Part shown: piece after piece, positions 1 to 10,349 of the stretch | Layout of the letters: each line of letters opens with the position of its first letter | Numbering within the stretch: the first letter of the stretch is position 1 | Source of the DNA: Isoetes taiwanensis | Taxonomy: Eukaryota; Streptophyta; Lycopodiopsida; Isoetales; Isoetaceae | Length of the DNA: 64,000 nucleotides | Direction: 5' to 3' | Assembly: GCA_021234155.1 (NCBI GenBank) | Contig: JAJEKV010000035.1 | Coordinates: 7,499,891-7,563,890 of the forward strand | The notes under the pieces: generated by a model | Database searches by the model: none | Seen by the model: the letters and a program-made list of their open reading frames with translations, nothing else | Told to the model about the DNA's origin: nothing | Made by a program: the position numbers and the translations under genes

Positions 1-1376
1 CATTGCATCCAATCTGTCTAATTCCCTGGATGCTACTGCATCGTCCCAAAAACGTCTTCGCCTCTTTCCAATTCTCTCAATTGGATCTTCGCCAGCTGGC
101 AAACCATAGATGACACACCTCATGTCCTTCATGGACGCATGCATTGGATCCAATGCAAGACGCCATGCCACCTGTCCGAAGCATTCTAGCAAGTGTATAA
201 CATAGGCTAGCAGTTCTTTGCTTCCTGCCATGATAGAGTACGAAATGCCATGCACGAGCGAGAATGTTTCGATTGTCTGGAACTACACAGTTCTTTATCT
301 CCCCCACCCCGTAAAGAGCGTAAAGATTCTTGCCTCGTTCTAACTGCTCGGAAGTAACTGCTTTCATATGGTTCTTGAAGTGCGTCTTGCCTATATCTTT
401 GAGGCAGTAACCTAGCATGCCTTCAAAGCAGTGCAGGCAGGTGTCTTTAAGAGCTTTGCAAAGAATCACACCTCCAGGCGGTCTGTGATCCACCCAGTTC
501 AAAGCATGCTTTGAGGCGAATATTCACAGTTGTCGGGGTCATCATAGGCATCCTGAAGACACATTGCAGGTGCAAATGATCCAATTCTGAACCACGCTCA
601 ATGGAGACCATCCCAGCCAAGCACTCAGCCTCAAGAAACTTCCTCACATACAAATCCTCCCACACATCAGCTCCCCCAATGCTCACTGTGACGCTCAGGT
701 CAATCACAGTGGACTTCTCAGTAGTGTCATGCTTCTGTCCTGCAGACTTCCCCCTTTTTACCAAATTTGCCTCTCTCTTTTCCTCCCTCTGTCTTCTCTC
801 CCTCTCACATTTTTCTGATCTCTCCTTCTCTTTTCTCTGCTTTAATTCCTCCTTCTCCCTCTGCCTCTGCATCCTCTTCTCCGTATTCTCATCCTCTTCT
901 CTGATTTTTAAAGCAAGGTCCTTCCTAGGCCTGCCTCTCTTCTTAGGAGCGTAATCACTGGCATCACACACATCAGCAAGAACATGAAGGCTATTGTCCT
1001 GACAAACTTCCAAAGGCTCAGATGCCACCTCAACGAAGCTGCTTCTGTGGAAGACTTTGTCGCACTCAAGCCTAATTGAATCCCTGACACACCTAGATGC
1101 AGCGGCTGAGCTACTCTCAGGCGGGCGCCCTTCCTCGTCTAGACACAAACTTGATGCAGGCATTCTAGCTAAACGCTTCAACATGATGAAAAGGATTAAA
1201 GTGTACCTACAGCAGGCCGGCTTGATGAGGCGCTCTCTGCCATCGCTGCCCTCCTGCTCTGGAACTAGAAGCACCCATCTGCAAATCCCAAGCTGCCATC
1301 CTGCTCGACCAAAACCGAAAACCATCTGGAGATCACCTGCAGATCTCCATGCACTGGTCGACTGCACAGTCGCCAT
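1..1376 (-). pseudogene. Replitron-like HUH endonuclease gene, frameshifted, cut by window edge
   Basis: Minus-strand reading from an ATG at 1376. The order is a Cys/Ser-rich N-terminal part, an AT-hook-like KKRGRPRK (about codons 920-944), a long Lys/Glu/Arg coiled-coil-like stretch, then an HUH nuclease core. The HUH motif reads HLHLQ (His codons at 576-578 and 570-572), preceded by an SxERG segment. The catalytic motif reads GYCLKDxG, with Tyr at 407-409 and Lys at 398-400. This order (HUH, then one Tyr in YxxKDxG) is what I know from Replitrons, single-tyrosine HUH transposons of green plants and algae. Such proteins would nick and join single-stranded DNA during transposition. The frame shifts twice: near 505-515, just after the HUH motif, and near 215-230. 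The third frame is open to base 1 and reads a basic region ending near DRLDAM. Either the copy is decayed or the assembly has indels. A viral-type Rep is the main alternative; the YxxKDxG context favours Replitron. Confidence 0.72.
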
Positions 1377-1728
1377 CCCTCCGTCGCCCAAAATCGCGTG
1401 AGAATTCGGCCCCTGCCAAGCCCTCAACAACTGTAAGGTCAGGGAAAATCGTGCAGACAGAGGTCGCCAAAAATGGATGGCCACACCCTTTTTGAATTCC
1501 CACAATAAAACCAGGGTTTCCAAAACAATTGCAAAACACTAATGACTAATCCCACCAGAGCAAAAATTGAGACACAAATAAATATAGTACACTATATCAA
1601 AAGGAATTTTTCATGCAAGCGAGACTTTAAATAAGTAGTGTCTTATTTATGGTGCGGTATAAAAAATCTCCAAAATATGCATCATGGGTTCCGATTTTTA
1701 GGTCAGGATCAATCTTGAGAATATGCAA

Positions 1729-1869
1729 ATCTTGAATACATAATGGTGTTGTCTAATATGATTTTCACATGAATAGTACATGTCCAGCAGCCTATTTAAT
1801 TTGCATCTTGAATACATAATGGTGTTGCCTAATATGATTTTCACATGAATAGTACATGTCCAGCAGCCT
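1729..1869. repeat. Direct duplication, 65-bp units 76 bp apart
   Basis: Bases 1729-1793 recur at 1805-1869 with one or two differences. The surrounding 1377-3785 interval is AT-rich. I see no gene in it, only short reading frames without family signal and a small repeat of a 'gtgatggtgtcatcacctcgc' type phrase near 2200 and 2246. Confidence 0.8.
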
Positions 1870-3785
1870 GTTTTCAATCAATGAGTCAATTATAAGCACA
1901 CTAGTGAATAGCACCTGGTTTCAATCAATGATAATGGCACCTGTTTTCAATCAATTATAAGCACACTAGAGATTGGAGGAGGAAATTAAACCCAAGCATG
2001 GCCATAGAGTTGGAAATTTGATATCATACTTGAGCTCTATGCATGATGCTCCAAGAACTCGCCAATTCAGTATCCAATGCCACCTATGAGTCCCAAAACT
2101 TAACACATAGTCCACATCTTATTCCCATTCCCTTCTCCAAGAAACTTTATTTTGTCAATAATAACACATATAAGTTCTCTCATATCACAACACACGTGTG
2201 TGATGGTGTCATCACCTCGCCATTACACTAAAAAAGCAACACATGATTGTGATGGTGTCATCACCTCGCCATCACAATAGATAAAAAAAAAAAACAACGT
2301 AAATAAGACTTAAACATAAAAGAGTGCACAACTCTGGGTCAGTGATTTAAATGACCATTCATCCATAATCGCCAAAGTATATCATACCACAGCATATTCC
2401 TATGCATAACAACCCTTGCTCTGCTAAGGGCGGCCCTCTTGCTTGGCTTACGGATGATCTTCGGCCACCAACATTCATGTAGATCAACCATAGATCGATG
2501 CAACAATTGATGTTACTCATGGTATCCGATAGATGCTCTACAAATGCAAAAAGCCTGCCAGATTCAATTTTAAGAATACAAACATCTGGCTCAAGAGTGA
2601 TGTGCATAGGGAAGTTGGGGTTATGATTGAGAGGGCTAGAAGAATCATGGGGATCAGGAGAAGAAATAACAAAATCAAGGATGATCCTACACGAGATAGA
2701 CTTCGATTGCCTATGAAAGATATATAGATTATATGTAGCTTAGAATGCAAATAGGTGGTATAAAAATTAGCCTTTGATTAGTAACATGTGTCGACTATCT
2801 AAATTCGGGAACAGTTTGCGGCTGAGAGTCGGGAAAGAGAAATGTTTGTGGCGACTTTGAGAAATTTTGATAGAAATATGCTTTTAAAAATATTGTAACT
2901 TGATTCTTCCATCTAAACACGACGCATAGGTTTCTAAGGAAAAAATAGGCCGATCGAAAAAGAAAGGGAAAAATTTTCCTCCATCACTGCATTCTGGCGA
3001 TGCTGGATCCACCGCAATCTCGTAGCCAGCGAATCCCCATCTGTCTGAGGAGGCTCCTTGTCCTGCCGTGCTACCAAAAGAGAGATAGGTCGCAGGTGCA
3101 GAGGCATAGGCAGGAGGTATGAGTTGTGGATAAGCAGGGTGAAAGGTAAGTAGATTATGTATGTGTTCGGGACAGATTGAATAGAGCAGAAATCATAATC
3201 TGAGCCCATTAAATATAGGTTATTATTACATAGAAGGTCTTAGGCAAGACGCTGAAATACCCACATGATTTTCAAAAGACATCTTACTTCTGCTACATCC
3301 GCTATTATGGTTAAAACTGAGGTAAATCTTCTTTGAATTAGGTCTAGATGGTTAAGATGTAGTGTAATCTTTTGTTATAATGTGTTAATTATTTTGTTTG
3401 GTATTTAGGGAGGGTATCTCACCGATGGTTGGGCCCAGCTTTTGGGGGTGTATGTATGCGGAATCGTATCTGTGTGGTATTTTTTGGAGGTGTTCGAGCT
3501 GCTTGCCGGGAGGAATTGGTTTGAGCTGCTTGCTGGGACCTGGATTTTTGAGTGTATGGTTTAGAAATAGAAGGAAGGAAGGATTGGAGAAAGGCATGCC
3601 GCAAGAGAGGTCCAGGAAGGCATGCCCCAATAGAGACTTGAGGCGGGATGAGAAGCGCAAAGCAGGATTCTGATGAGGCTGATTGATGAAGCTCCCTTTT
3701 GACAATGCCTTTTGACAAAGGCCGCTCCCCTGCTCCATCAGAGCAGTCCTGGAGCCTTTTGACAGGGCTAGGCTGCTTCCATTGG

Positions 3786-4082
3786 AGGTGAGCGCCCCTG
3801 CTGCAACTCTATCCTCAGTTTTGAATATCAATAAGCGACTTAAGCTTGCGTCTTTTGGAGAGAATCTTTAGGTAGCTTGCTGAAGAGTATCCTAATTGAC
3901 AAATTCTGAAATTAGGCATTAATGATGTATGTTGTTTTACATTATTTGTTATTTCATTCAGAGAGGATGATTACCTTGTAAGCATGCAACATACAGTGAT
4001 TCCATCATGGTATCGTCGTGGGTGTGTAAATTCAATGTTTATGCTTATTGAATATGAAATTGTGTTCAAAATCCCAACTGAG
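3786..4082 (+). pseudogene. Ferrochelatase pseudogene, upstream exons
   Basis: Two exon-like blocks. The first (about 3786-3871) translates to a LYPQF...SLRLLERIF segment and ends at a GT donor. The second (3962-4082) follows an AG acceptor and reads through a QHTVIPSWY segment. Together they match the middle of plant ferrochelatase, the plastid enzyme that inserts Fe2+ into protoporphyrin IX in haem synthesis. The 90-bp intron between them is GT-AG and keeps the frame. An in-frame TGA replaces the expected Ser after LYPQF. More upstream exons were not found before 3786. Coding resumes at 24513, beyond a 20-kb LINE insertion. Introns are kept, so this is a DNA-level gene copy and not a retrocopy. 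Family assignment rests on remembered motifs but both blocks fit in the right order. Confidence 0.82.
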
Positions 4083-4085
4083 GTG
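4069..4085. repeat. Target-site duplication of LINE, left copy
   Basis: Seventeen bases ending ...gaggtg at 4085 recur at 24095-24111 with one change (t at 4079, c at 24105). The right copy follows directly after a poly(A) tract, as expected for target-primed reverse transcription. The sequence lies on the 3' end of a ferrochelatase exon. Confidence 0.9.
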
Positions 4086-4683
4086 ACTCTTCATATCTTA
4101 GGAACGATGGCGGCGGAACTAAGGCGGCAGCTTCAGGCGGTCTGAGCGGAGTCGGATCCGGCAGCCATAGCAGGTGATGGCAACGGTAGGGTTGAATCTC
4201 TGGCGATTCATCTAGCTCCGCCTAAGCGGATTCCAAAGGTGATCGAGGCGCCCGGCTGGTAATCGATCTGGCTGGGTCTTCGATTGGCAGCCTTCATCCG
4301 CCTTCATCGGATCATCATCGGAGGCGAGCTCGGCGACCCTCCGGGCGGCGGCTTCGGGCCAAGGTGGAGACCAATCTGGTAGTCTCAGGGAGGTGATGAA
4401 TCCGGCTGCCTCTGGGCAGCAGCCTCAAGGTAGAGGCCAATCCGGCAGCCTCAGGGTGGAGTCGAATTCGACAGCCTCAGAGCTGCAACTCCGGCCAGCT
4501 GGGATGGTGTCTGTGCACTCTACAAAGCCAGGCCCAAGTGGCTCTCTAGTTGTCGGATTTGAACGGAGCTGTAGGGAGCTGCTTCAGCCGGTTGCCCAAT
4601 CGACAGGGTTAAAAGGGGTTTTGGGGAGCAGAGGGATGGGACGAACTGGTTTAAGTCCCCTCCGTGGTCAGGCGGCTGACTAG
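4086..4683 (+). other. LINE 5' region, left of chromovirus insertion
   Basis: GC-rich 598 bp with repeated phrases of the type ggcagcctcagg, unlike the AT-rich flanks. A 96-codon frame at 4393-4683 (Gly/Ser/Gln-rich) may be the start of ORF1 or 5' UTR; I cannot assign a domain. It continues after 18035 on the other side of the chromovirus. Confidence 0.6.
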
Positions 4684-6171
4684 TGTGGCGTCCCCTACTG
4701 CGATATCGATGATGCTTGACCGTATACAAACAGGAGTTCATCCCCCATACCAGCTCCATTGCTGATACAGGGCCCTCCACATTTCACTGTGACCGTCTGA
4801 AGTCCCCAGTGGGAAGAATGAAGGGGTCATTTTACCCCGTCTCCCTCAGGGCCTACCTAGCTGCGGAAGCGTAAACATACACGTCAGTAACATACATCAC
4901 ATAGCCACCTCGAAGGGTGGTATATCAACATCTGCATACACAAAGATCAGCACAATACAAGTGGGATCCTACCCAAGGCTCATAACGGGGATGGGACCGA
5001 CAAGCTTGGGTCTCGAGAGTTCGATTGAGGCGAGTCATGACAATGGGATTGGGTGGCATAAGAACATAGCATTGGGTTGTCCACACCATCCGCCCCTCCC
5101 GTGCACACTGCGAGTAGGTTGAAAAGTGTTGGAACCCGATCGTAGCCAGCGTAGGGTGCATAGCCAAAGGGGCTACTCTGGGTTGCCCGATGGGGCGGTA
5201 GGGATCACTCCCACCCGAGGTCTACATGTGACCCAAGTCACTAGAAGGCCACACGCCCTTATTCGACTTAACCCCCGGAAGGTGAACCCACCCCCCTGGT
5301 GTCGAGCCCATGCCTTGCCCACACTTTCGGTGGCAAGCCATTAGACCTAGTCACTGATCCCCGGTAGGCCCTTACACACACGGAGGGATCGGTCAAGGGT
5401 CGAGAACACCGAACCTCGTTCGAGCGGTCCTGTCCCTTCACCCACAACCAGGTGTGGTTCTTGTACACATGCCGAATTCTAGTAATGCACTAAGAGGGAC
5501 TAACTAGGAGCATCATCTACTAAGCTTTAAGTCTCTACCCCCCTTCCCAATACAATGAGTTCACAGAATCCATCCGTCCATCATATCAACATAATAAATA
5601 ATAAAGAACTAATCTATCTCATAGAGTTAGGTTCTTTAGTTAAGTCAATCTCGGGATCTACTTGGCTGCTAGGGGTGATCTAATAGGCTAAACCTACTGA
5701 TTCGAAGGCTGGGGTGAGGTTTATGCTATTTGATCGACCAAATACCTGATCCCTGGTTCACTCCTCTTGATCCGAAGGCGTCCATGTCCTTGTTCTGCTT
5801 CGGGGTGCGGTCGGAGGGATGATCTGACTAGCTGGGGCGCACAGGCAGATCGTGGGAGTTGGAATTGATTCCTCAGGCGCGCGAATCGGAGCTCGGAAGG
5901 TCTGTGGCCGAAAAGGGAATGTTAGGGTTTGATGCCTTACGTAGGCTATCAGTTAGGTTTTAGGGTTTCCATGACCCTTGGTCTACCTTTAATGGGTTAA
6001 AGGTCTAAAGGTGCGCGCATTGCTAAGTGTGCGCACCATTGCAAGTTGCCCCCTAGGGCGTCCTTGCTTAGGTATGTGTCGGCGTACACATTGACTAGGC
6101 GCGTGGTAATGTGGCGTGTGGCCTTGATGACGGTATCGTCTTGAGACCGTATATCGTACTGGAACGTCACA
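4684..6171 (-). repeat. 3' LTR of chromovirus
   Basis: 1488 bp, TGTGGCGT...ACGTCACA. It matches 16602-18035 over its whole length with scattered changes and a roughly 50-bp stretch (around 5062-5115) missing from the other LTR. The divergence points to an old insertion. Short frames inside it are not genes. Confidence 0.93.
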
Positions 6172-6185
6172 TTCTCCCCACCTTG
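6172..6185 (-). promoter_or_regulatory. Polypurine tract of chromovirus
   Basis: On the minus strand this reads aaggtggggagaat directly before the 3' LTR, the expected site for plus-strand cDNA priming. A near copy lies at about 6213-6226. Confidence 0.8.
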
Positions 6186-7003
6186 AATTGATGCTGTCCC
6201 CAGCATCGTGGTTCTCCCCACCTTGAGATCTGCTTATCCTACAATCAACCTCATGCATACAATATACTTATTATTACATTCATACATTTAATAGAATTAC
6301 CTTAAGGTAATTTTTACAGGACATTATTGAACTATTATTCAATCAAATGCTTAATTATTCGCATGTTATTACAACGATTACTCAAATTTTATTATATATA
6401 CTATTATTCTTCGAGGTACTTCTTTATTCCTTGCAACACTTTAGACAAAATTGTGTTGCAAGTCTTCGTAGTCCGACCTCCTAGCCCTCCGGAGCGCTCT
6501 ATTGGCCTGCAGGTCACACTACGTTAGTACCATATATTTAATTATTTATAAAGTTTTGGTTATATGGTGACCACCCCACCTATCTACATGGATGCATGGC
6601 TAATCTCCCGACGTAGGAAGAGGGTGATTCTTCCATTATGGCCGTGGAGACAGCGTCTATATGCCTATGTGCCACTCATGCCTACACCTTTAGTTGCCCA
6701 GCGTGGAGGATAGGTCCTTCCCGTATATGTGGCGTGAAGGCCAGATTCCTCCTATCAAAACATATATGGGGCTAGAGGTGCTTTTCCTATCAATGCATTC
6801 CTTAATGACCTCCTTTCTCTCGAGGTCGTCTACTTCCGTGGGACAGAAGTAGACTTTCCAAGCGGCACCGCGGTCATGCCTACATTGACATTACACCACG
6901 TCCTAGAGATCACCGTAGTAATCTCATCATCGGTTACAACGCATGCAACCCTTACCTCATAGGTTGCATGCGTAGATTATACCTAACTAGGCAAGCTGTT
7001 AAT
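6186..7003 (-). other. Chromovirus 3' untranslated region
   Basis: About 820 bp between the end of the integrase frame and the purine tract. The part nearest the LTR is AT-rich. I see no reading frame with family signal and no further insertion. Confidence 0.6.
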
Positions 7004-8102
7004 CTACACAAATCGACATGCGAGCCGATTTCTTGGGAGATGATTTTGCCATCCCATTGCTCGTGAAAGTGGGTACTTGTTTTCCAGATCTCTTTTAAGT
7101 ACCCATGTTGTGTCTTCTACCGGCAAGTGCTTCCACTTGACCAAGTATTGGAGGAACTCCGATCTCCTTGTTTTCTTGAATGCTTTATCAAGAATTATCT
7201 CTGGAACTATTTCCAACTGCTCCTCTGTCATTTCCAACATCGTTGGGGTGTCCAGGATTTCATCTGGGTTGGGAGTGTGCTTCTTCAGCAAACTCACGTG
7301 GAAGACTTTGTGGATCTTTAAGTGTGCTGGCAAGTCTAATCTGTAGGATTGGTTACCCACTCTCTTGACTATTTTGAATGGTCCAGCCCACCTTGGAGCA
7401 AGTTTCTTGCAATTCCCGATGCGGAGCTTCGCCTGCTTCACCTTGATCTTGAGCCACACATTGTCGCCAACTTCAAACTGCCTGACTGTTCGATGCTTGT
7501 CGGCGATGCTCTTTTGACGACTCCTTGCTGCTAGGAGATATCCATGTACTTCTTCTACGAGCTGCTTGCATGATAATTTCGGCATTTGTTGGGAGACTTC
7601 CACTTTTGACACGGGATTGTGCCAAGTGTCTGGAGTTAGGCATTGGTAGCCGTAGTTGATCATGAACGGCGACATTTGGGATGATTCCTGCTTGGTGCTA
7701 TTGTACGCAAACTCCACTAAGTGAATAAATTCCTCCCACATACTTGCTTGTTCCGGACATAGTTTGAACATGTCTTCGAATTCTATTGACACGCTCTGTT
7801 TGCCCATCCGTGCGTGGATGATAGGCCGTGCTCATGGATAACCGTTCCAATCGTTGTGAAGAGATCTTGCCGGAAGGCTGATGAACCGGATCTCGGGCCG
7901 GAGATAATTTCCCTTGGCATGCCATGAAGTCTGAAAATCTCTTTGGTGAAGAGTTTTTGCCGTGTCCATAGCCGTGTCCGTGGTCATGCAAGGCACAAAA
8001 TGGGCCATCTTCGACAACTTTGCGACCCACGACCATCAAAGCATCCTTACCTCTTCTTGTTCTTGGCGGTCTGTTATAAAATCCATACCGACGACCTCCC
8101 AC
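7004..8102 (-). pseudogene. Chromovirus integrase with C-terminal chromodomain
   Basis: Minus-strand remains of the integrase, which joins the cDNA ends to host chromatin. The core segment STAYHPRTDGQTERVNR carries the catalytic Glu. The earlier Asp region (8102-7830) is scrambled by two or more frameshifts. The frame starting near 7807 reads on through the GPF/Y module (RWAGPFKIVKRVG, then HKVFHVSLLKK). It ends in a chromodomain: ILDKAFKKTRR...QYLVKWKHLP...TTWV, with the two conserved Trp. The chromodomain marks this as a chromovirus; in the family it reads methylated H3 tails such as K9me. The first aromatic cage position is not obviously aromatic here. The chain ends at about 7004. Confidence 0.9.
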
Positions 8103-9794
8103 TTAGCGTTTGGTACCACTAATGGTTCCAAAGCTTTGGAATCGAAGTTGTTCGCCGCCTTCGTTTGCCGGCATACGACACTCCTTGATGTGGCGAGCTA
8201 TCTGTTTCTTCATTCCTGGCCAATAGTAGCTGCTACGCACTTTGAAATATGTCTTCATGAATCCTGCGTGGCCAGCTATTGGGCTGTTGTGGGTGTCGTG
8301 GAGGATGAACTTTCTTACTCCAGATGATTCCGGCACGCACAACTTGTTCTTATGGTATAGGAGGTTACCTTCCTTTTTAAAGTTTTTGAAGGTTTCCCTC
8401 TCCTTGTCTGTTCTCGCTTCCTTGGACAAGTTTGCCCATACTTCTTTGAAGTCTTCATCCGTTGGCAAGGTTTCTTCTATCTTTTTCCCGAAATCGCTGA
8501 AGAGCGTCGAGATTGCATTGCAGTGCACTCTGGTTGTCAGTGGATGTCTTGAAAGCGCATCTGCTACCACATTAAGCTTCCCGGGTTTGTAGACTATCTC
8601 AAAGTCGTACTCCTCAAGAAATTCCATCCACCTTCTCTGCCTCAGATTGAGATGCGGTTGCGTGAATACATATTGGAGGCTCTGGTGATCAGTGTCCAAC
8701 TGGAATTTCCTCCCTAAGAGGTAATGCCTCCAGATTCTCAATGCCCTGACAACTGCTAGCAGCTCTTGATCATGCGTCGGGTAACGCGCGTTTGCGTCGT
8801 TCATTTTCCTTGAGTAAATGCGCTATTACCCGCTCTTCTTGCATCAACTTTGCGCACTGTGGCTATCTTGCTTGCATCCGTTGCCACTAACTTATCTTTC
8901 TCCGGGTCTGGCAGGGTCAAGACGGGGGCGGTTGTCAAGGCTTCCTTCAACAACTCAAATCCTGCTTGGGCCTTCTTGAGCCAATGGTCTGCCCAATTTT
9001 TTACTTTCTCCACCTTTGTTAAGTCCGTCAGTGGGGCTGCTATCTTTGCGAAGTTCTTCACGAACTTCCTGTAATACCCTGCTAGGCCAAGGAAACTTCT
9101 GACCTCGTGGACGTTCTTTGGTGCCGGCCATTGGATTACTGCTTCAATCTTGGCGGGAGTGCCGGAGATTCCTTCGCTGAAATCACATGACCAGGGTATT
9201 CCACCTTTCTCGTTTCGCAGTGACACGCCCGACAACTTGGCATACAACCGATGCCTCCTTAACTTCTCGAGCACCTTCGGCGTCTTTGAGCATGCTCTTG
9301 AATGGATTTCTTATACAGACACCGTATGTCGTCGAAGAATACTATGACAAAGGTGTCTAAGTATTCTCGGAAGATGTCGTTCATGAGTCTCATAAACGTA
9401 GCTGGGGCGTTGGATAGCCCAAATGGCATTACGGTGAACTCATAATGCCCATACCTGGTCCTGAAAGCCGTTTTGTGGATGTCCTCCTCTTTTATTCTGA
9501 TCTGGTGATAACCTGACCTTAGGTCGATTTTGGAGAAGACCTTTGCCCCTTGGAGCTGATCCATCAAGTCGTCTGATCTGGGAAGTGCGTACTTGTTCTT
9601 GATGGTGTGCTTGTTCAACTGTCTGTAATCTATGCACATCCTCAAGCTTCCATCCTTCTTCTTGACAAAGAGGATGGGTGCCCCAAATGGTGAGACACTA
9701 GGCCTGATGAAGCCTAGATTGAGCAATTCTTGTAGCTGCTTCTTCAGCTCTGTGAGTTCATGTGTGGTCATTCTATATGGGGCCTTGCTTGTCG
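8103..9794 (-). pseudogene. Chromovirus reverse transcriptase-RNase H and integrase zinc finger
   Basis: Three minus-strand frames cover this part of pol. Frame 9794-9259 has [37 protein letters not shown] and [12 protein letters not shown], all RT landmarks. The active site reads VFFDDI where most relatives have an aliphatic residue before DD. A shift near 9265 leads to the thumb and connection region (SFLGLAGYYRKFV), and another near 8804 leads to RNase H (TDHQSLQYV, DALSRHP). The integrase HHCC finger follows (GHAGFMKT..., YYWPGM), with its second Cys lost to a shift at about 8110. The protein copies genomic RNA into cDNA; this copy cannot. Confidence 0.92.
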
Positions 9795-10349
9795 CATTAG
9801 AGGAAATTTGAGATCTCATTTCATCCCCATAAGAATCCTCCAATGGAATGGCTACCCTCTATTAACTGCAATTAATGCAGCACCAACAACTTCATTGTTG
9901 TTGTTTTTCCCCCATAACTTTTGATTCACTTGTCAAAATGTTGCGGCGTTTGTTGCATTAGATGCGGAATGAAAAGATCTTTCCAATGATATATGGTTAT
10001 GATGTATTTCAATATGGTCATATGCGTTAACGTTAAAAAAATATGATTTTTTGCTTATTTCTTATATACTTATATCATAAAAGATATATAAATGGATTAT
10101 CACTAGATAGATCTTGTGAAGACGAACCCATTGCTACAAAAAGTTTTTGAATCGGAGTTCTGGATCAAAAGTTATAATGAAAAAATGATACTACAGAAGT
10201 TAGTTGCAACTGCATTAATTACAGGCTGCCACATAATACTGGAATGAGATATACTGGAGCTCTTCTCTTATTGGACAATTTAAAAAACTGACGTTGCATT
10301 TTAAGCATCCCTTAATGGGACAAAATGTGATCTCATTTTTCCTCTAATG
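9795..10349. mobile_element. MITE with about 33-bp terminal inverted repeats, inside chromovirus pol
   Basis: A 555-bp AT-rich block separates protease from RT. Its ends are inverted copies of attagaggaaa...gagatc...cattt..tccc (about 27 of 32 bases match). Removing the block restores the pol frame exactly, so it is an insertion. No clear target duplication is seen. It carries no gene. Internally it has a 'ttttgatccagaactccgatt'-like phrase on the minus strand, related to one at 35946. Confidence 0.85.

Noticed and set aside
601-1401. Plus-strand frames at 601-954 and 1057-1401
   Set aside because: Antisense of the Replitron-like gene, low-complexity Ser/Phe/Leu.
4925-5468. Short frames inside the left LTR as genes
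   Set aside because: The same region is repeated at 16.8-17.3 kb as an LTR and frames are not kept between the copies.
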